A stretch of DNA of 64,000 bases from Epiperipatus broadwayi (lineage: Eukaryota > Onychophora > Udeonychophora > Euonychophora > Peripatidae): the NCBI GenBank assembly GCA_028023455.1, contig JAQFVV010000028.1, positions 1-64,000 on the forward strand, given 5' to 3'. Positions 1-11,510 of this stretch are shown piece after piece. Positions within the stretch are counted from its first letter, which is position 1; each line of letters begins with the position of its first letter. The notes below the pieces were generated by a model. The model was not told the origin of the DNA, did no database searches, and saw nothing but the letters and a program-made list of their open reading frames with translations. The position numbers were made by a program, and so were the translations under genes.

Positions 1-590
1 TTTTTTTAAATATATTTTTTATACCTCTCTACAAGTTTTTTAACCCTAAATTGCTGTACACTATTATTCCATATTGGCACAAAAATTTGTGAGCTGTATT
101 TTAAAGCATAGGTATCATGAAATTGTGACACTTGTCTACCTTCTTAATAACATTAGATGAACAAAATCATTTGTAAATGTCATTCTATATAATTTTCATT
201 ATATTTATTGTGTGCAATATTTTATATTCGTAAATAATATTTGGGTTACCAATTCAAACTTGCATTGAATTTTACTCATAAAGAAAATGTTATTTTTCTT
301 TGTAAAATATTTGCATTTTTAATACTTGTGATAATAGGTCTTTGTGAAAATGTAATAGAGTGCTAATCCTTCAAAAATAAATTTGCTGAATCCTAGATTT
401 GAATAGTGGTATAAACAATTTCTAGATAACAATGATGACTTAAATAATGACAAAGAAGATAACAGTTGAAGTATAGAGGATTCATACTTCTTAGAACTTT
501 GAACACAAATAAAAATCTATTGTTGAATTTATCGATTTACTGGTCAATCAATGTTTTTGCCTTATATTATGCTTTCTTCAAACATTGGTG
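1..590. other. AT-rich intergenic DNA
   Basis: No open frame, RNA gene or clear repeat unit is recognisable here. The sequence is AT-rich with short homopolymers. The right end leads into the piggyBac-like relic and may belong to its upstream coding part, but too many stops and too little similarity remain to say so. Confidence 0.4.
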
Positions 591-1040
591 CTAAAACTGG
601 AAAACTGCAGACACTATCCAATTACAAATCTATTATAGGATGGAATTAATAATTTAGATAGAAAATATGCATATTATTCATCTATTAGAAGAATAAGGTA
701 GTAGTCTATATTTCTTTGCTATGACAAATGCATATTCACTCATCACCAACACAAAAATGCCCAGACAATTGACTTTTTAAAAGAACAAACTAAATTGTTT
801 GATTATATTTTACTGGCAAATAAGATGTGGATGTAAATCCATTGATATGAAAGTTTGGCATAGTTAAAGAATATGAAGAGCAAAAGCAGCCCTTGAATAA
901 GCTTTACAGATGAAAAACATGTACCATTCAATGTTCTCTCTAAGAGTAGAATGTGTAGGAGCTAAAAGTACAAGAGCTGTGAACACACAAAACAAACTAA
1001 TGTGCTGCAAAAAACTACCATAATTTAGCATTTATTTGCA
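590..1040 (+). pseudogene. Possible piggyBac-like transposase relic
   Basis: Frame-by-frame reading of the plus strand gives short conserved-looking pieces rather than an ORF. One piece, about 650-700, reads LDRKYAYYSSIRRIR, resembling the segment after the GGVD-x-LD motif of piggyBac transposases. It is followed by a piece resembling the hydrophobic NAYxLY region, and then DFLKEQ. Further on, about 910-1035, cysteines (RMCR, CEH, MCCKK in different frames) could be the decayed C-terminal cysteine-rich domain of PGBD-type proteins. Several stops and frameshifts interrupt it, so it is non-functional. The family call is an inference from partial motifs; another DDE transposase cannot be excluded. 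Confidence 0.35.
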
Positions 1041-1140
1041 TGTTTACATATAAAATAGTTTATATATAATGAAATATCATGAACATAACTTAAAAATAAT
1101 AACAAAACTTAATAATAATAATAATTAGTTTTTTTTTTCC

Positions 1141-1881
1141 ACTTCATTCTTTATGATTAATCCAAATTTTATAAACTTTGTTTAGGTTTATCTGCTTTTC
1201 TGACAAGATATAATGCTTAATTTTTATTAAATTATTCAAATATTCATTATCTAGTTTATTACTGCATTTTGATTTTATTGCTTTCATTAAACTAAAACTA
1301 CATTCACAACCAGCATTAGAAGCTTAAAAAGTTTCACAAATATTGAAAAGTATCGACAATTTCTTATATTCTTGGTCTTTTAAAACATATGTAGATAAGT
1401 CATTAAATGATTTTATTATTCAATTTTACATTTTTCATTTACGAAAAATTTCAAATTAGCATACTATTCTAAAATTGTATTGAAGCTTATATGGTTTTTA
1501 TCATTATTATTTATTATACATTCATAGTTTACCAATAAACATTTTTAGACTATTTTTTTTCATTCCTATGTTTAAATTATTTTTTATTACAAAAGAATCC
1601 AAGGTATTCCAGTCATTTATATCTTTTGGAAATCTATTATTCAAATGATTACAAAGCAGTTGAATAAATTTAAGCATTGGCAAAGTATCTATATAATCAT
1701 TGGAATCTAAAATTGTTTCAAAATCCACACTCCAGCAGGTATTATTTAGATATTGTGCTTTTAGTTTATTAATTTTTGCCTTTACAAATTGGTGTGCCTC
1801 CATTGAGAATAAATTAGACCTTTGCAAATTTTTGTTTAATGCTAATAATTCCACAAATACATTTTGGAAAAACCACACATA
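1141..1881 (-). pseudogene. hAT-like transposase C-terminal relic
   Basis: The minus strand has a 118-codon open frame (1,878-1,522) containing LPMLKFIQLLCNHLNNRFP, which resembles the region before the dimerisation domain of hAT/KIAA1586-like proteins. Further downstream on the same strand, about 1,310-1,145, another frame reads SNAGCECSFSLMKAIKSK followed by NEYLNNLIKI. This matches the shape of the hAT C-terminal dimerisation motif (xAxxERxFSxxxxIKxKxRNxLxxExLxxLIxI). A stop just before the motif and about 200 bp of degraded DNA between the two parts show that it is broken. hAT transposases act in the nucleus by cut-and-paste. No N-terminal BED finger or terminal inverted repeats were found, so this is a partial copy. 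Confidence 0.55.
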
Positions 1882-4797
1882 CTGCTATGTCTTAGTTTCA
1901 TAATCCCTGAGTAAGAATAACAAATTATTTTAGGAATTTTCTTCACAACACACAAAAAATAAAACCCACAGCAGCTTAATTTCTTCAGGCACTGTAATAC
2001 AAGTTACAATATATAAAAGTAATAGAATATATAAATATACCAAGATGCAATATTCATACAAGTTTCTCAATTACCTAAGTTCCCATTCCATTGCTTTGGA
2101 ATATAAATTCCTTTCACTTAAAATATAATAATTAAATAATAAGTAGAAGGCAATACATTACCATTGCCATAATTCAAGTCTTTTAATCCTGAAGGCCCTT
2201 AAGGCATTTTAAAATCACAATAAGATCAGGAATATCTGTTTTAAACCTAGTTAGTTTGGGTACCTTCAAAAGCTGAGTTCCTGGGTAATAAGATGTCCCT
2301 CGTTGGTTTCTTCTGCTGCTTCTCCCTGATAGGAATTCCAGTTGACCTGAATGATAAAGATGGAAGAAAAAGACAATCCTTATCCTTTTTCTCTTCCAAT
2401 CTTTTAATACTTTTTTACTCTTTTGTTTTCTGGAGTAATAATATTGTTCACAAGAATCCAGGTGGAGAGTTTTATCAGTTCAATCTTTACTGTAACTTCA
2501 ATTAGTAATTAGCTGATACTAATTGAATTTTCTCCAATATACAATTTTCCTTTCCATAATTAGCTCCTGTTACAATATTTCAATTAAATATTGTATTTAA
2601 TTAATACTCAATTTTCTCATTATTTCTTATTAATATTATTTTTATTTCTTCACAATATTAATATACATACATTTCTCTAATCCTCCCCTTACTCCAGAAA
2701 ATAGATTAGTGTGGTTTAAACATAAACCTGTAATTTTTTGGCTTACATTTTGTATGTTGGAATCTGGGCAATCTCTGTTTCTCATTCAGCTTCTTTACTA
2801 TAATGGGATGTCCTATTTGATAGCCTTAGTTGATGCACCAAATATAACGGAGTGGCATTTAATCATCCCAGTTGATATATCAAATATAATAGAATTGATT
2901 ATATTTAATGCTTGGAAATCATTAACTTAATGCTTCATAGTTAGGTTCGCCAAATATAACAAAATGGATTATATTTAAAATCTAAGTTGTATATATGGGG
3001 ATGATTAAATTCCTTAGAAAGAGGATATGCATTTCACTACAATCGGACTTTGGGTCTTCAGGTAGAATGCTAGAAATGAATCAATGAAATACTAAGTCCA
3101 TGATTATATCTATCTTTTTTATGCTAGCTCAATAATCTTTAAATAAGTTTTAATATAATTTAGACTAGTTCATCCATCTTTCATCCCTCTTTCAGACACC
3201 ATTATGCCACGATATTCAAACTCATGGAGAATTTGCAATTAGCTCTCTTCAGGGAAAATCCAAAACAAGTTATTATTTATATGCCTTTATATAAGCATTA
3301 ATTACAATTGATATTCATATGATATTTATAATACTAGCATATATATATAATATAATTCAATAATGATTAGACAAAGAGATCAAGTTAATAAACCAATATT
3401 TAATAAATAATATAAAATATAATATAATAGATAATAAAATATTAATAAATAAATACGGATGAATTTTATCATTTTAAAAATATTAATAAATAATATTTTT
3501 ATTTAATACCCTATGATAAAACTCAATACTATAATAAACTTTCAAAAATTAAAGAAAATAGTTTAAATTAACAGATATATAAAAACAATATCTGGGTTCA
3601 AAAATTAATAATTTATGTAACTTATTAATTTATTTACCGTTCTTATTTATATGTTTCATAATTACCAATATATAAGTACTATTTGCAATTGTATAACTTA
3701 TATATTATATGTATTTTTGATAAATGAAGTACATTAAACTTTTACAATATTACGTAGTAAATACAATATAATCCTGTTTAAGATATCTGTCAAATAATAA
3801 CTATTCTTTATATCCCTCATCTAATTTGATGAATTATGTCAAGCTTTCAATTAATTATATTTAATAATAAATATAATTTTCTTATTAAGATATAATGATG
3901 CGATGCCAAATTTAAAATAAAGATAATAATAATAATAAACATATTAAAATAATATAAGCATTATTATAATATATATAAATAAATAATAAAGAAAACTTAT
4001 TTATAATAGAGTTGAGAGTAGATATTGAAGTCTATAGTTCATCATCCTAATGAAGATCTTTTACGAAGTATATTATTCATCCATTGGTATAATGATGATT
4101 TTATTTATCCTTAAACGATAAACTGTTAATAATATCCAATGATTTGATTAATGTGAAATAAAATAAATATTCTTCGAATGTAGATGTTCTTAATCTTCAT
4201 TTTTCTATTATCATTAGATGTTCTATATATCCAATATTTAAAAATATTTTAAAATAGCATGCAAGGTTGGTTTCGAAACCTTTACAATACAAAGCTGTTT
4301 TACTCAAAACACATTGTTTTATCCTATATATATATATAATTATCTTAAATTTATATATATCCGAAGAATAACGGAAGTGTTAAAACAACGTAGTTTCCAA
4401 AAAACTTAAACAGACGTTCTTTTCTTTTATATTGCTATTCCTTTAAGATTTAATAGAAAATTAAAATATTTTCCTTGCAGACTTTTAATCCACAGATTAT
4501 CTTAATTTGGAAAAGTTAATATTTAAATTCCAATCGTTGAACAGTAGTATTGATAAAAGAAAAAAATTTATTTAAAGAGAAATGATTTTCTTTTTTTCTC
4601 CTTAATAACAAGAGAACGAACCAATCTGCTCGTGTGTTATTACAAGTTCATGCTTAACTCAACTATCAATTGTTCCGTTGACATTAAGATTTAATAAAAA
4701 AATAAAAAAATATATAAGTATTTATTCTTAACTTCAAATCTGGCATTTTACTCAAAAGCTTAAGGTATGTATTATTTAAAACTCAAATGTATATATA

Positions 4798-4835
<38 letters not shown>

Positions 4836-5484
4836 ACATAATAAAATAGTCAAATAAAAAATTATATTTATAAATAATTTCCTAAGAGATAAAACATGTT
4901 AGACCAATAATAATAACTGTAAGTTACTATTATATTTCCCATTCCCTTGGGAAATTTAAAATTTTAATTTAAGTTAAAATTTTAAACACTTACAACTATT
5001 TTAGTATATTCTTATAGTTTAATTGCATTTATAGTTGGATTTTATGAAGGGTTGAATTTTTTTTTTTTACTGTTATATCTTCCTAATACTTGGGCTATCC
5101 TATTCTTTTGATAATGATCAAAAATAAAATTAAGGACTTTGATGGTTAATATTTTTTTTTTTTATAAAAAAAATAAATAAATAAATAAATAATGTGTTTC
5201 CTTCTTGGACAACACAAATATATTTACTAGCCTTATTCCTGATTCTTTAAGACTTATGGATTTGAAAAGGACTAAATAAATACTAGAGTATCCATTTATT
5301 AATATGAATTGACTCTATTGTTTTTACTTATTTTAAGGCATTAAAGAATACCCTCACCAAAGCTAATGTTTTTAACTATACTTCTCTTTACATTGATCAC
5401 TATTATTATTTTTTTTTTATACAACCGTATGGTTTACACTGCCCAATTCTTATCTTGATCTTCACCTTCTTTCTTTATAAAACA
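1882..5484. other. AT-rich intergenic DNA, no gene recognised
   Basis: About 3.6 kb with no convincing coding sequence. Open frames near 2,293-2,505 and 2,709-2,930 show no recognisable domain and are compatible with chance. Between 2,840 and 2,980 the phrase CAAATATAAYRGARTKGATT recurs three times at intervals of about 60-70 bp, a weak tandem repeat. An AT microsatellite lies at 4,802-4,831 and an AATA tract near 5,170-5,190. No tRNA-like element was seen. Confidence 0.5.
4802..4831. repeat. (AT)n microsatellite
   Basis: Uninterrupted TA dinucleotide run of about 15 units, followed by TGTATACATA. Confidence 0.9.
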
Positions 5485-5690
5485 TTATAAGCAGCCAAAA
5501 TAAGGTTTTAAAATTCGTGAATTGTATGTACCACGAATCTCTCCTTCTTGGTTAATCCAAAATGCATTTGGACCTGCCTTTTTAACGCTAGTATAAGGTC
5601 CTTCATATGTATTATAGAATTTATGGCCTAAAAATGATTTACTCGCTGACGAAGAAGCTTCCAAATAAACCAAAACAAATTTCGCTTAAA
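5485..5690 (-). pseudogene. Gypsy-type polyprotein C-terminal fragment
   Basis: The minus-strand frame ends in a stretch containing YEGPYTSVKKAGPNAFWI, then GEIRGTYNSRILKPYF, then a stop. This resembles the region after the integrase core of Gypsy-type polyproteins, where a GP(F/Y) module precedes a short tail. Only about 65 codons remain, and an in-frame stop precedes them at about 5,690. That is also where the 3' terminal sequence of the neighbouring Penelope-like element begins, so the fragment could be the target into which that element inserted. It does not belong to the complete Gypsy element at 7.8-12.5 kb, which has its own different C-terminus. Confidence 0.5.
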
Positions 5691-5740
5691 ACTATTAAAT
5701 GGGCCAAGCGCTTTCGAGGTTTGCCCTCATATTCATGGCG
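5691..5740 (-). other. Conserved Penelope 3' terminal hairpin region
   Basis: Downstream of the endonuclease stop, the minus strand carries ATGAGGGCAAACCTCGAAAG followed by CGCTTGGCC. The same block, with a longer loop, occurs at the end of the other Penelope fragment (54,261-54,310). It can pair GAGG with CCTC and is followed by GAAA, which recalls part of a hammerhead ribozyme core, but the CTGATGA box is not intact in either copy. Penelope-like elements are known to carry hammerhead motifs in some lineages. Here that remains a hypothesis. Confidence 0.4.
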
Positions 5741-5802
5741 ACGAAAATAATAAATCTTTACATAGTGTTATTAAATAACAAATATGCAAATGTAAATGCA
5801 AA

Positions 5803-6590
5803 TCAGTTTGACCATTTTTTTGAAATGGAAAAACACGTGTCGCGTCTATTGATAGAATTGTTGTCGCAAACAATAAAGTACGCCTCTTTGATCTTTCTTT
5901 TACAGTCGTTGGTTTCAGGGCATACAATCCTGGGGTTGCCTGGTTCGAACACATGGCCAGTCTGCTTTTCATGTTCCAGAAATATTGAAAAGTTATCGCT
6001 GTTCTTTTTTGCTCTTCTATAGGTATACAAGTGTTGAGCAGCTCTGTTGTGAACAGTGGCCTTAGTTTCCCCATAGTATATGGCTTTGCATCCGGCCTGT
6101 GGACATGACATGCTGTAAATCACCTGGGGTGTTTGAGATGGGTCAGTTCTATCCTTTGAATTATTAATGAGTCTGTTAGAATTCGGGGGAGTACGAAAAC
6201 CAACCTTAAATTCCCCAGTTAAAGTCTTTATTATCTGTTGTGATACTTTGGGAATATAAGGGAGGGTAATTTGAGGCTTATCCTTATTTTTGTGGTTAGC
6301 TATTAGTTTACTGTGAAATTGCTTAATTTTCTTTGCAATTAATTTGTAGCTGAAACCTACGCTAAGCAAATCTTTTATATAAATTGCGATGTTGGTTTTT
6401 CTATCGGCTTCAAATTTACATAAATTTTGATTTCTAAATAAAAACGCATTGAGCCCTGCGAATTTATGTGCAGTAGGTGACATGGATTTCGGGTGAGTAA
6501 AGCCTCGGATCTCAAGGGGTTTAACTATCATACTATAATGCAGATCTCTGTTTTCTCTATGGACCAGCAAATCCAAATATTTAAGCTTCT
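5803..6590 (-). pseudogene. Penelope-like thumb and GIY-YIG endonuclease
   Basis: This is the downstream half of the Penelope-like protein. The first part (LDLLVHRENRDLHYSMI and following) is the RT thumb region, where the phrase HPKSMSPTAHK is typical. About residue 150 onward is the endonuclease: IYSMSCPQAGCKAIYYGET, then R-x-x-x-H in VHNRAAQH, then SIFLEHEKQTGH and INRRD. GIY-YIG nucleases cut the target before reverse transcription. The second Y and the G of the GIY-YIG core are present in YYGET. The frame is open to its stop at 5,803, but the frameshift from the RT makes the copy defective. Confidence 0.8.
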
Positions 6591-7541
6591 ATTGACAATT
6601 ACATTTTTTGGTGCTGCCATAAATACATCGTCTACATAGCGCACGTAAATTAATCCAGCAATGTTAGCAGTGTGTTTAACAATGGTATGTTTTTCAAAAA
6701 AGTTTAAGAAGATGCTGGATATTATTCCACTTAGGGGAAGACCCATAGGCCAACCTTCTTTCATATCATACCAACGATCCTCAAAAGTTGTAAAGATGTT
6801 ATTGTCCAACCAGTTGAGGAAGGATAAAATGAAGTTCATGCGCTCATTTGGGCAATGCTTATTTATTAATTCTTTTTGGATGATTTCAATTGACCATTTC
6901 CTATTAATCGATCCATATAATTCGGTCACGTCCATGGCTGCAGTTACAAAATTCTGATCTATTAATATATCCTTGATTCTTCTAACAAATTCAAATGAAG
7001 ATTTGATGGTGAAGTCACCAAAACCCACACAGTCAACTAACCACTGATTTACCAGCTTGGCCATTTCGAAATAGTGCACACCTCCAAAATCCAACATAAG
7101 TCTTAAAGGTTCTTGGGGTTTATGTAGCTTAGAATTGGCAAACATTCTAGGTGGCCTGGTAGCAGAAGGATAAATCCTATAATATTCTGCTCTCGATATG
7201 CCTTTATCTTTGTGAGCTCTAAGAATTGTGGAAATGAATTTCTCCCTATTCAGCTTGTTGTTAAAATTTTCAACTAAATTGAATTTTAACTTTACGATTT
7301 CGGTGGTCATTTTGTCTTTATAATCTTTATAATCTAAGAGCACAAATCTGTTGCCCTTGTCTTCTTTTAAACATATAATGTTGTTGTTTTTTAAAAATTG
7401 AAGATCGGTTCTTCGATCTGTCTGTTTCAATATATATATATATATTGAACCAGATGCTTCATCCACTTCAAAAGCAACCATTAGAAAATCAAAATTAAAA
7501 TGTATAGTTAGAAAAAATTTAAAAGAAAATTGTATTAACAA
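6590..7541 (-). pseudogene. Penelope-like reverse transcriptase domain
   Basis: The reading frame contains the expected RT motifs in order. Motif A region reads AAMDVTELYGSI, motif B reads GWPMGLPLSGIISSIFLNFF, and the catalytic motif C reads YVRYVDDVFMAA. The upstream block ATRPPRMFANSKLHKP resembles the Penelope palm/finger region. The protein would copy element RNA into DNA at nicked targets in the nucleus. Just after motif C the frame shifts: the continuation KLKYLDLLVHREN is in another frame, directly after a TAG at about 6,586-6,592. The RT and endonuclease are therefore no longer one protein. The N-terminus is incomplete; codons upstream of about residue 45 do not look conserved. Confidence 0.8.
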
Positions 7542-7572
7542 ATTTTGTATTTATTTTATTTTATTTATTAAG

Positions 7573-7596
7573 AGTACATGTGATAACACATGTACT
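7573..7596. repeat. Short perfect hairpin
   Basis: AGTACATGTG and CACATGTACT face each other across a 4-nt loop. It lies between the Penelope-like element and the Gypsy element. No function is indicated. Confidence 0.6.
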
Positions 7597-7796
7597 TGAC
7601 TATAGATGGACATTGAAAAAAACATTTTAATTTAAAAAAAGTTTTGATTGAGATAAGTTTTCTTTTGTTTGTTTGTTTGTTTGTATCTATTTTAAAAAAG
7701 AGAAACTCATTTTCTAATTTATTAAAATGGAATAAATAATTAAGAGAGCTCTGGTTACAAACTTTTTAGATAAGAGATTAAACCTGGTTAAATTTG

Positions 7797-8158
7797 TGTA
7801 GTGTTTTCGGGAAGTTAACGATCTCAGCCGAAATCACAATTTATTAACTTAAGAGTCTGAGACAGTTTTACTTTCCCAAAGCTAGTTTATTAGTTACACG
7901 TTATGTGTTATTATACAAAAAAAATGTCTATGCTTAAGATAACAAAATGTGCGGAAAGAAAAACAGTAACAAAATTAAAAGTATACATATAATTAAAGTA
8001 TCTTCAAAGAAAAGTTCTATTACTCATGGCAAATGAAAAATAAGACATTTGGTTCCACGTGTGGCTATACGTTACACCATCTTGGTCTCTTTGTTCTTGT
8101 CTTTTTCCCGTTCTCATAAAACCGGACGTTTCTAGAGTCAACATCTCCGTATTCTACA
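7797..8158 (-). repeat. 3' LTR of the Gypsy element
   Basis: Direct repeat of the 12,159-12,519 copy. On the plus strand it starts TGTAG and ends CTACA, a 5-bp inverted terminal repeat with TG...CA ends. The minus-strand transcript would use this as the downstream LTR. The other LTR starts TGGTG at the equivalent edge, so one of the two has changed there. Confidence 0.93.
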
Positions 8159-8170
8159 CCTCCCCTTACT
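8159..8170 (-). other. Polypurine tract
   Basis: The minus strand reads AGTAAGGGGAGG immediately before the LTR. This is the expected plus-strand primer of LTR retrotransposons. The pol stop codon TAA lies inside it (8,166-8,168). Confidence 0.85.
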
Positions 8171-9560
8171 CTAGAACATAGTCCTTCAACCTTTCTGGCA
8201 GCCTACGCTCACAGTGAACTCTTGATGCAGGTGTTCCTTCATCTTGTTGGATTGGCCCGCTGTCAGTGTCATGTATCGGGTCCGTAATTTCCAGTATACT
8301 ATCCATCTGGTCTGGTTCATTTTGGCAAAACTCTTCCTGTGTTATTTGTGGCAATACTTCCTTATCTTCTTTAGATAAGATGTCCCATTGACTGGCATTT
8401 CCAATGGTTTCTGGGATATCCATTTGAGCATATGGAAATCTTCTCCTTAAGTGGTCTATGTGTTTATGGACAGATGGACCATTCTCTAGTCTTATTTGGT
8501 AAATTGTCCTTGATTTTGTACTTATGATGGTTCCGGGTAGCCATCTCTTCCTTAGTATATCATGCACCCAGACTGGATCATTTCTTTTGAACCTTTTCAT
8601 ATGTTTATGGGAATCATCTTCCAGTTCTCTCTTAGTTCTTTCCTTTTGGGGTAAAACGGTTGAAATGTGTGTGCGACATGTTCTGTTGAATAACAGTTCA
8701 GCCAGTAATTTACCATCTTTACCACCTTTAGACCTTGGCAAAAAATGTTGGAAGAACATGATTTCCAGCAATGCCTCCTCCATCTTGGTCTTCCTTGTTT
8801 TCTTCAGGTCCTTTTTTAAACACTGGACTGCCTTCTCTGCCAAACCATTTGATGCAGGGTGGTATGTCGGTGCAAAAATGTGACGTATCCCTCTTTCTGT
8901 CAGGAAGTTTTCAAAACTGGTGGAGGTAAAGCTTGTTCCATTATCCGATACCAATATCTCAGGGTATCCATGCGTGGTAAACATCTCTTGGAGAGCTCTT
9001 TTGGTACATGTTGAGTTTGCCGACCTTACCAAATGGTATTCCACCCAATTGCTGTATGCATCCACCACCACCAAAAACATTTGTCCCTCTATAGGCCCAG
9101 CATAATCAATGTGGATCCATTCCCAGGGTTTGTTTGGGTCTATCCAAGAATTCAGTGTTTTTCTTGGCAGGTTTGCCTCGGCTTGGCAACTGTGGCACTG
9201 TCCCACCATTTCTTCGATCTCTTGGTCAATTCCTGGCCACCACACATATGAACTTGACAAAGCTTTCATTCTCACTATTCCTGGGTGTCCGGCATGGAGT
9301 AGTCTTAAGACCTGGGCATGACCTTCCATCGGTACGAATACACGATCTGTTCTGGTGATACACCCATTACAGGTAGAGAGGGTTTGACGGGCATTCCAGA
9401 TAGCAATATGAAGATAATCAGGATGGTGCTTGGCCATCCTTCCTTTATCCAATTCCTTACTTGGCAACATCCCGAATCACTAGCTGTCCACTCCGCTATT
9501 TTTGCACTATTTACTGTATTGTCCATTTTCACCACTTCCAATAAATTCACTTCCATGAAT
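8166..9560 (-). pseudogene. Gypsy integrase (pol C-terminus)
   Basis: Integrase inserts element cDNA into chromosomes. In the frame at 9,470-8,166 the zinc-binding HHCC module appears as LHAGHPGIVRMKAL...CHSCQ. The catalytic core follows: first Asp in WIHIDYAGP, second in EILVSDNGTSF, and Glu in NGLAEKAVQ. After the core comes a basic linker and a VWVHD...RTIYQIRLENG module typical of this lineage, ending with VLE and a stop inside the polypurine tract. The segment just upstream (9,556-9,420) is in a different frame, so there is a frameshift near 9,420-9,470. All three catalytic residues remain. Confidence 0.9.
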
Positions 9561-10900
9561 TCACATGGTCTATCTGCCTCAGTGGTAGATGCGATAGGGC
9601 ATCAGCATGAGGTATGTCCTTTCCTGGCTTGTGTACTAGTGTATAATCGTATGCTGCCAGTATATTAATCCATATTAGCATTCTCTGGCTGCTATATTCG
9701 GGTGTTTTTTTGTTCTTACCTAATATGCCTAATAGTGGGGGATGATCGGTGCATAAGGTGAAATTTCATCCATAGATGTACTGATGAAATTTCTTTACCG
9801 CAAAAATGATACGAGGGATTCTTTGTCTAGCTGGCTATAGTTAGTTTCCATGGGTGATAGGATACGGGAGGCATAGGCTATTGGACGTTCTTGCCCATTT
9901 ATCAAGTGTGATATGACAGCTCCAACCCCATATTCCGAAGCATCCGTGGTTACTATAACTTCTTGATTACCTTGGTAATGCATTAACAGACTTTCAGATG
10001 ACAATAAATCCTTGGTTGCCTGGAAAACAGTTTGGTGTTCAGCCTTCCACTTCCAGCACTGACCCTTGCATAATAAGGCATAAAGGGGTTTTAGCTGATG
10101 TGCCTTTCCCTTCAGAAAGGTTTTGTATAAGGTTAGCATTCCCAGAAATGCTTGTAAGTCTTTTACATTTCTTGGTTCTGGAGCATTTTCTATCGCGGCG
10201 ACCTTCTCGGGATTGGGACATTTTCCATTTTGATCAATAATATGTCCCAGGAACTTTATTTCTCTTGTGGACCAAATGCTCTTACTGGTATTTATCATGA
10301 TTCCCACTTTTTCCAATCGGTTGCATATGGCAAGCTCGCGTTCCTTCAGTTCGGTTTCTGATTTAGCATAAATCAGTAGGTCATCCAGGTAGGGGATCAC
10401 TCCCTCCATATTCTGTGTCATTTGATCTATTTTAGCTTGGAATATATTGGGGGCTGTCATGATTCAATATGGTAGCTTATTGCACTGGAAAAGACCGACA
10501 TGAATACAGAAAGTTAGTATTTTTGCTGACCTCTCTGTGACTGGGATTTGATGAAAAGCTGACCTCAAATCTATCTTAGTGAAAACTGCAGCTTCCTGGA
10601 GTGATGCTACTATTTCTGTGACATTCGGGACCAGATATGCACTTTTTTTAGGTATTGATTTACAGTAAACCTGTAGTCCCCACAGATCCGTAAACTCCCA
10701 TCTGGCTTTGTGACTATCACAATTGGAGTGGCCCAATCTGAACTTTCCACTGGTGACAACACTCCTTCCTTTACCAGGTCTGCCAGACTTTCTTCGACCT
10801 TTGCTCTTAGTGCGAATGGAACCTTCCTGGGTTTGCTTGCTACCGGTTGAGCCAAATCGTTAAGTTCTATGTCTACTGGGTCTATCTTCAGCATTCCTAT
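9561..10900 (-). pseudogene. Gypsy reverse transcriptase and RNase H
   Basis: The frame from 10,894 has the finger region (WATPIVIVTKPDGSLRICGD). After a frameshift near 10,650 comes motif A (TKIDLRSAFHQIPV), then the block ending NKLPY, which meets a TGA at 10,461-10,463 where a Gly codon is usual. The frame then continues with APNIFQ, the catalytic motif PYLDDLLIYAK, the thumb (EIKFLGHIIDQNG, LQAFLGMLTLYKTFL) and the RNase H start (VIVTTDASEYGVGAVI, IAYASRIL). A further frameshift follows near 9,795. Remains of the RNase H end and tether (CTDHPPLLGILGK, VHKPGK, HADALS) are legible on the minus strand down to about 9,575. At least two frameshifts and one nonsense codon inactivate it. Confidence 0.9.
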
Positions 10901-10930
10901 TTTTTCCTCAAATATCCTTGGGAATTTCTG

Positions 10931-11510
10931 TCACACTACATTTTCTAACTTTACAGTTTTAATCACTTGTATGGATATGCCCAGTGGGTGGAACCAGTTT
11001 CGGCCCAATAAGGGTTTTATGTTTATTTTAACTATGTACAAGAGCAAAATTTTGCTTTTGTTATTTAATTTCACTGGGACCGAAATTTTTCCACAAATTT
11101 GGACGTTGTTTCCATTTACATCAGTGGCGATAACATTAGTCTTATCCAAATTTAGTTTCGACTTGGATATGCTGTTAATTTTTTCCCAGTCTTTTATTGA
11201 CAGGATGGATTGCCCTGCTCCACTGTCTATCTCCATTGTCACTTTTACATTTATTATTTTGACATCCAGCACTATTTGTTTGCTCAGGTTTGTCTCACAT
11301 TTCTTTATTTCTGCCCTCCTTGTCACTTCCATTCTCTTATCACTTCTGTATTGGTTTTCATCCCCATTTCTGCAAACAATCGCCATATGACCCTTAATGC
11401 CACATGTTTGGCATTTCAAAGTTCTATTCTTACATGTCCTTTTCACGTGTCCTTTCATACCACAACAATAACAGCTAAAAGACTCGACGTCTGTGGTTGT
11501 GTTTCCATTG
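10931..11510 (-). pseudogene. Gypsy zinc knuckles and aspartic protease
   Basis: Two CCHC knuckles (C-x2-C-x4-H-x4-C) occur in tandem on the minus strand: CYCCGMKGHVKRTC and CQTCGIKGHMAIVC. They bind element RNA in the particle. About 60 residues later MEIDSGAGQSILS is the protease active-site loop, with DSGA in place of the more usual DTGA. LLGRNWF is the conserved C-terminal protease hydrophobic motif (usually LLGxxWL). The enzyme would cleave the Gag-Pol precursor. The frame ends at 10,931, about 35 bp before the RT frame starts. Confidence 0.85.

Larger units (their letters stand above)
5685..7545 (-). mobile_element. Penelope-like retroelement, 5'-truncated
   Basis: This minus-strand element encodes a reverse transcriptase followed by a GIY-YIG endonuclease, the order that defines endonuclease-bearing Penelope-like elements. 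The coding part is in two frames, 7,541-6,595 and about 6,590-5,803. The 3' end (about 5,691-5,740) is shared with a second copy at 54.26-54.31 kb, which helps place the boundary. The N-terminal part upstream of the RT is short compared with complete elements, so the copy is probably 5'-truncated. An AT run at about 7,430-7,447 lies near the truncation point. No flanking repeat was identified. Confidence 0.8.

Noticed and set aside
5733-6074. 113-codon minus-strand frame overlapping the GIY-YIG region
   Set aside because: It is an out-of-frame shadow; the motif-bearing frame is the 5,803-6,576 one.
8524-9668. Several plus-strand open frames opposite the integrase
   Set aside because: Antisense shadows of the Gypsy pol coding strand with no motifs of their own.
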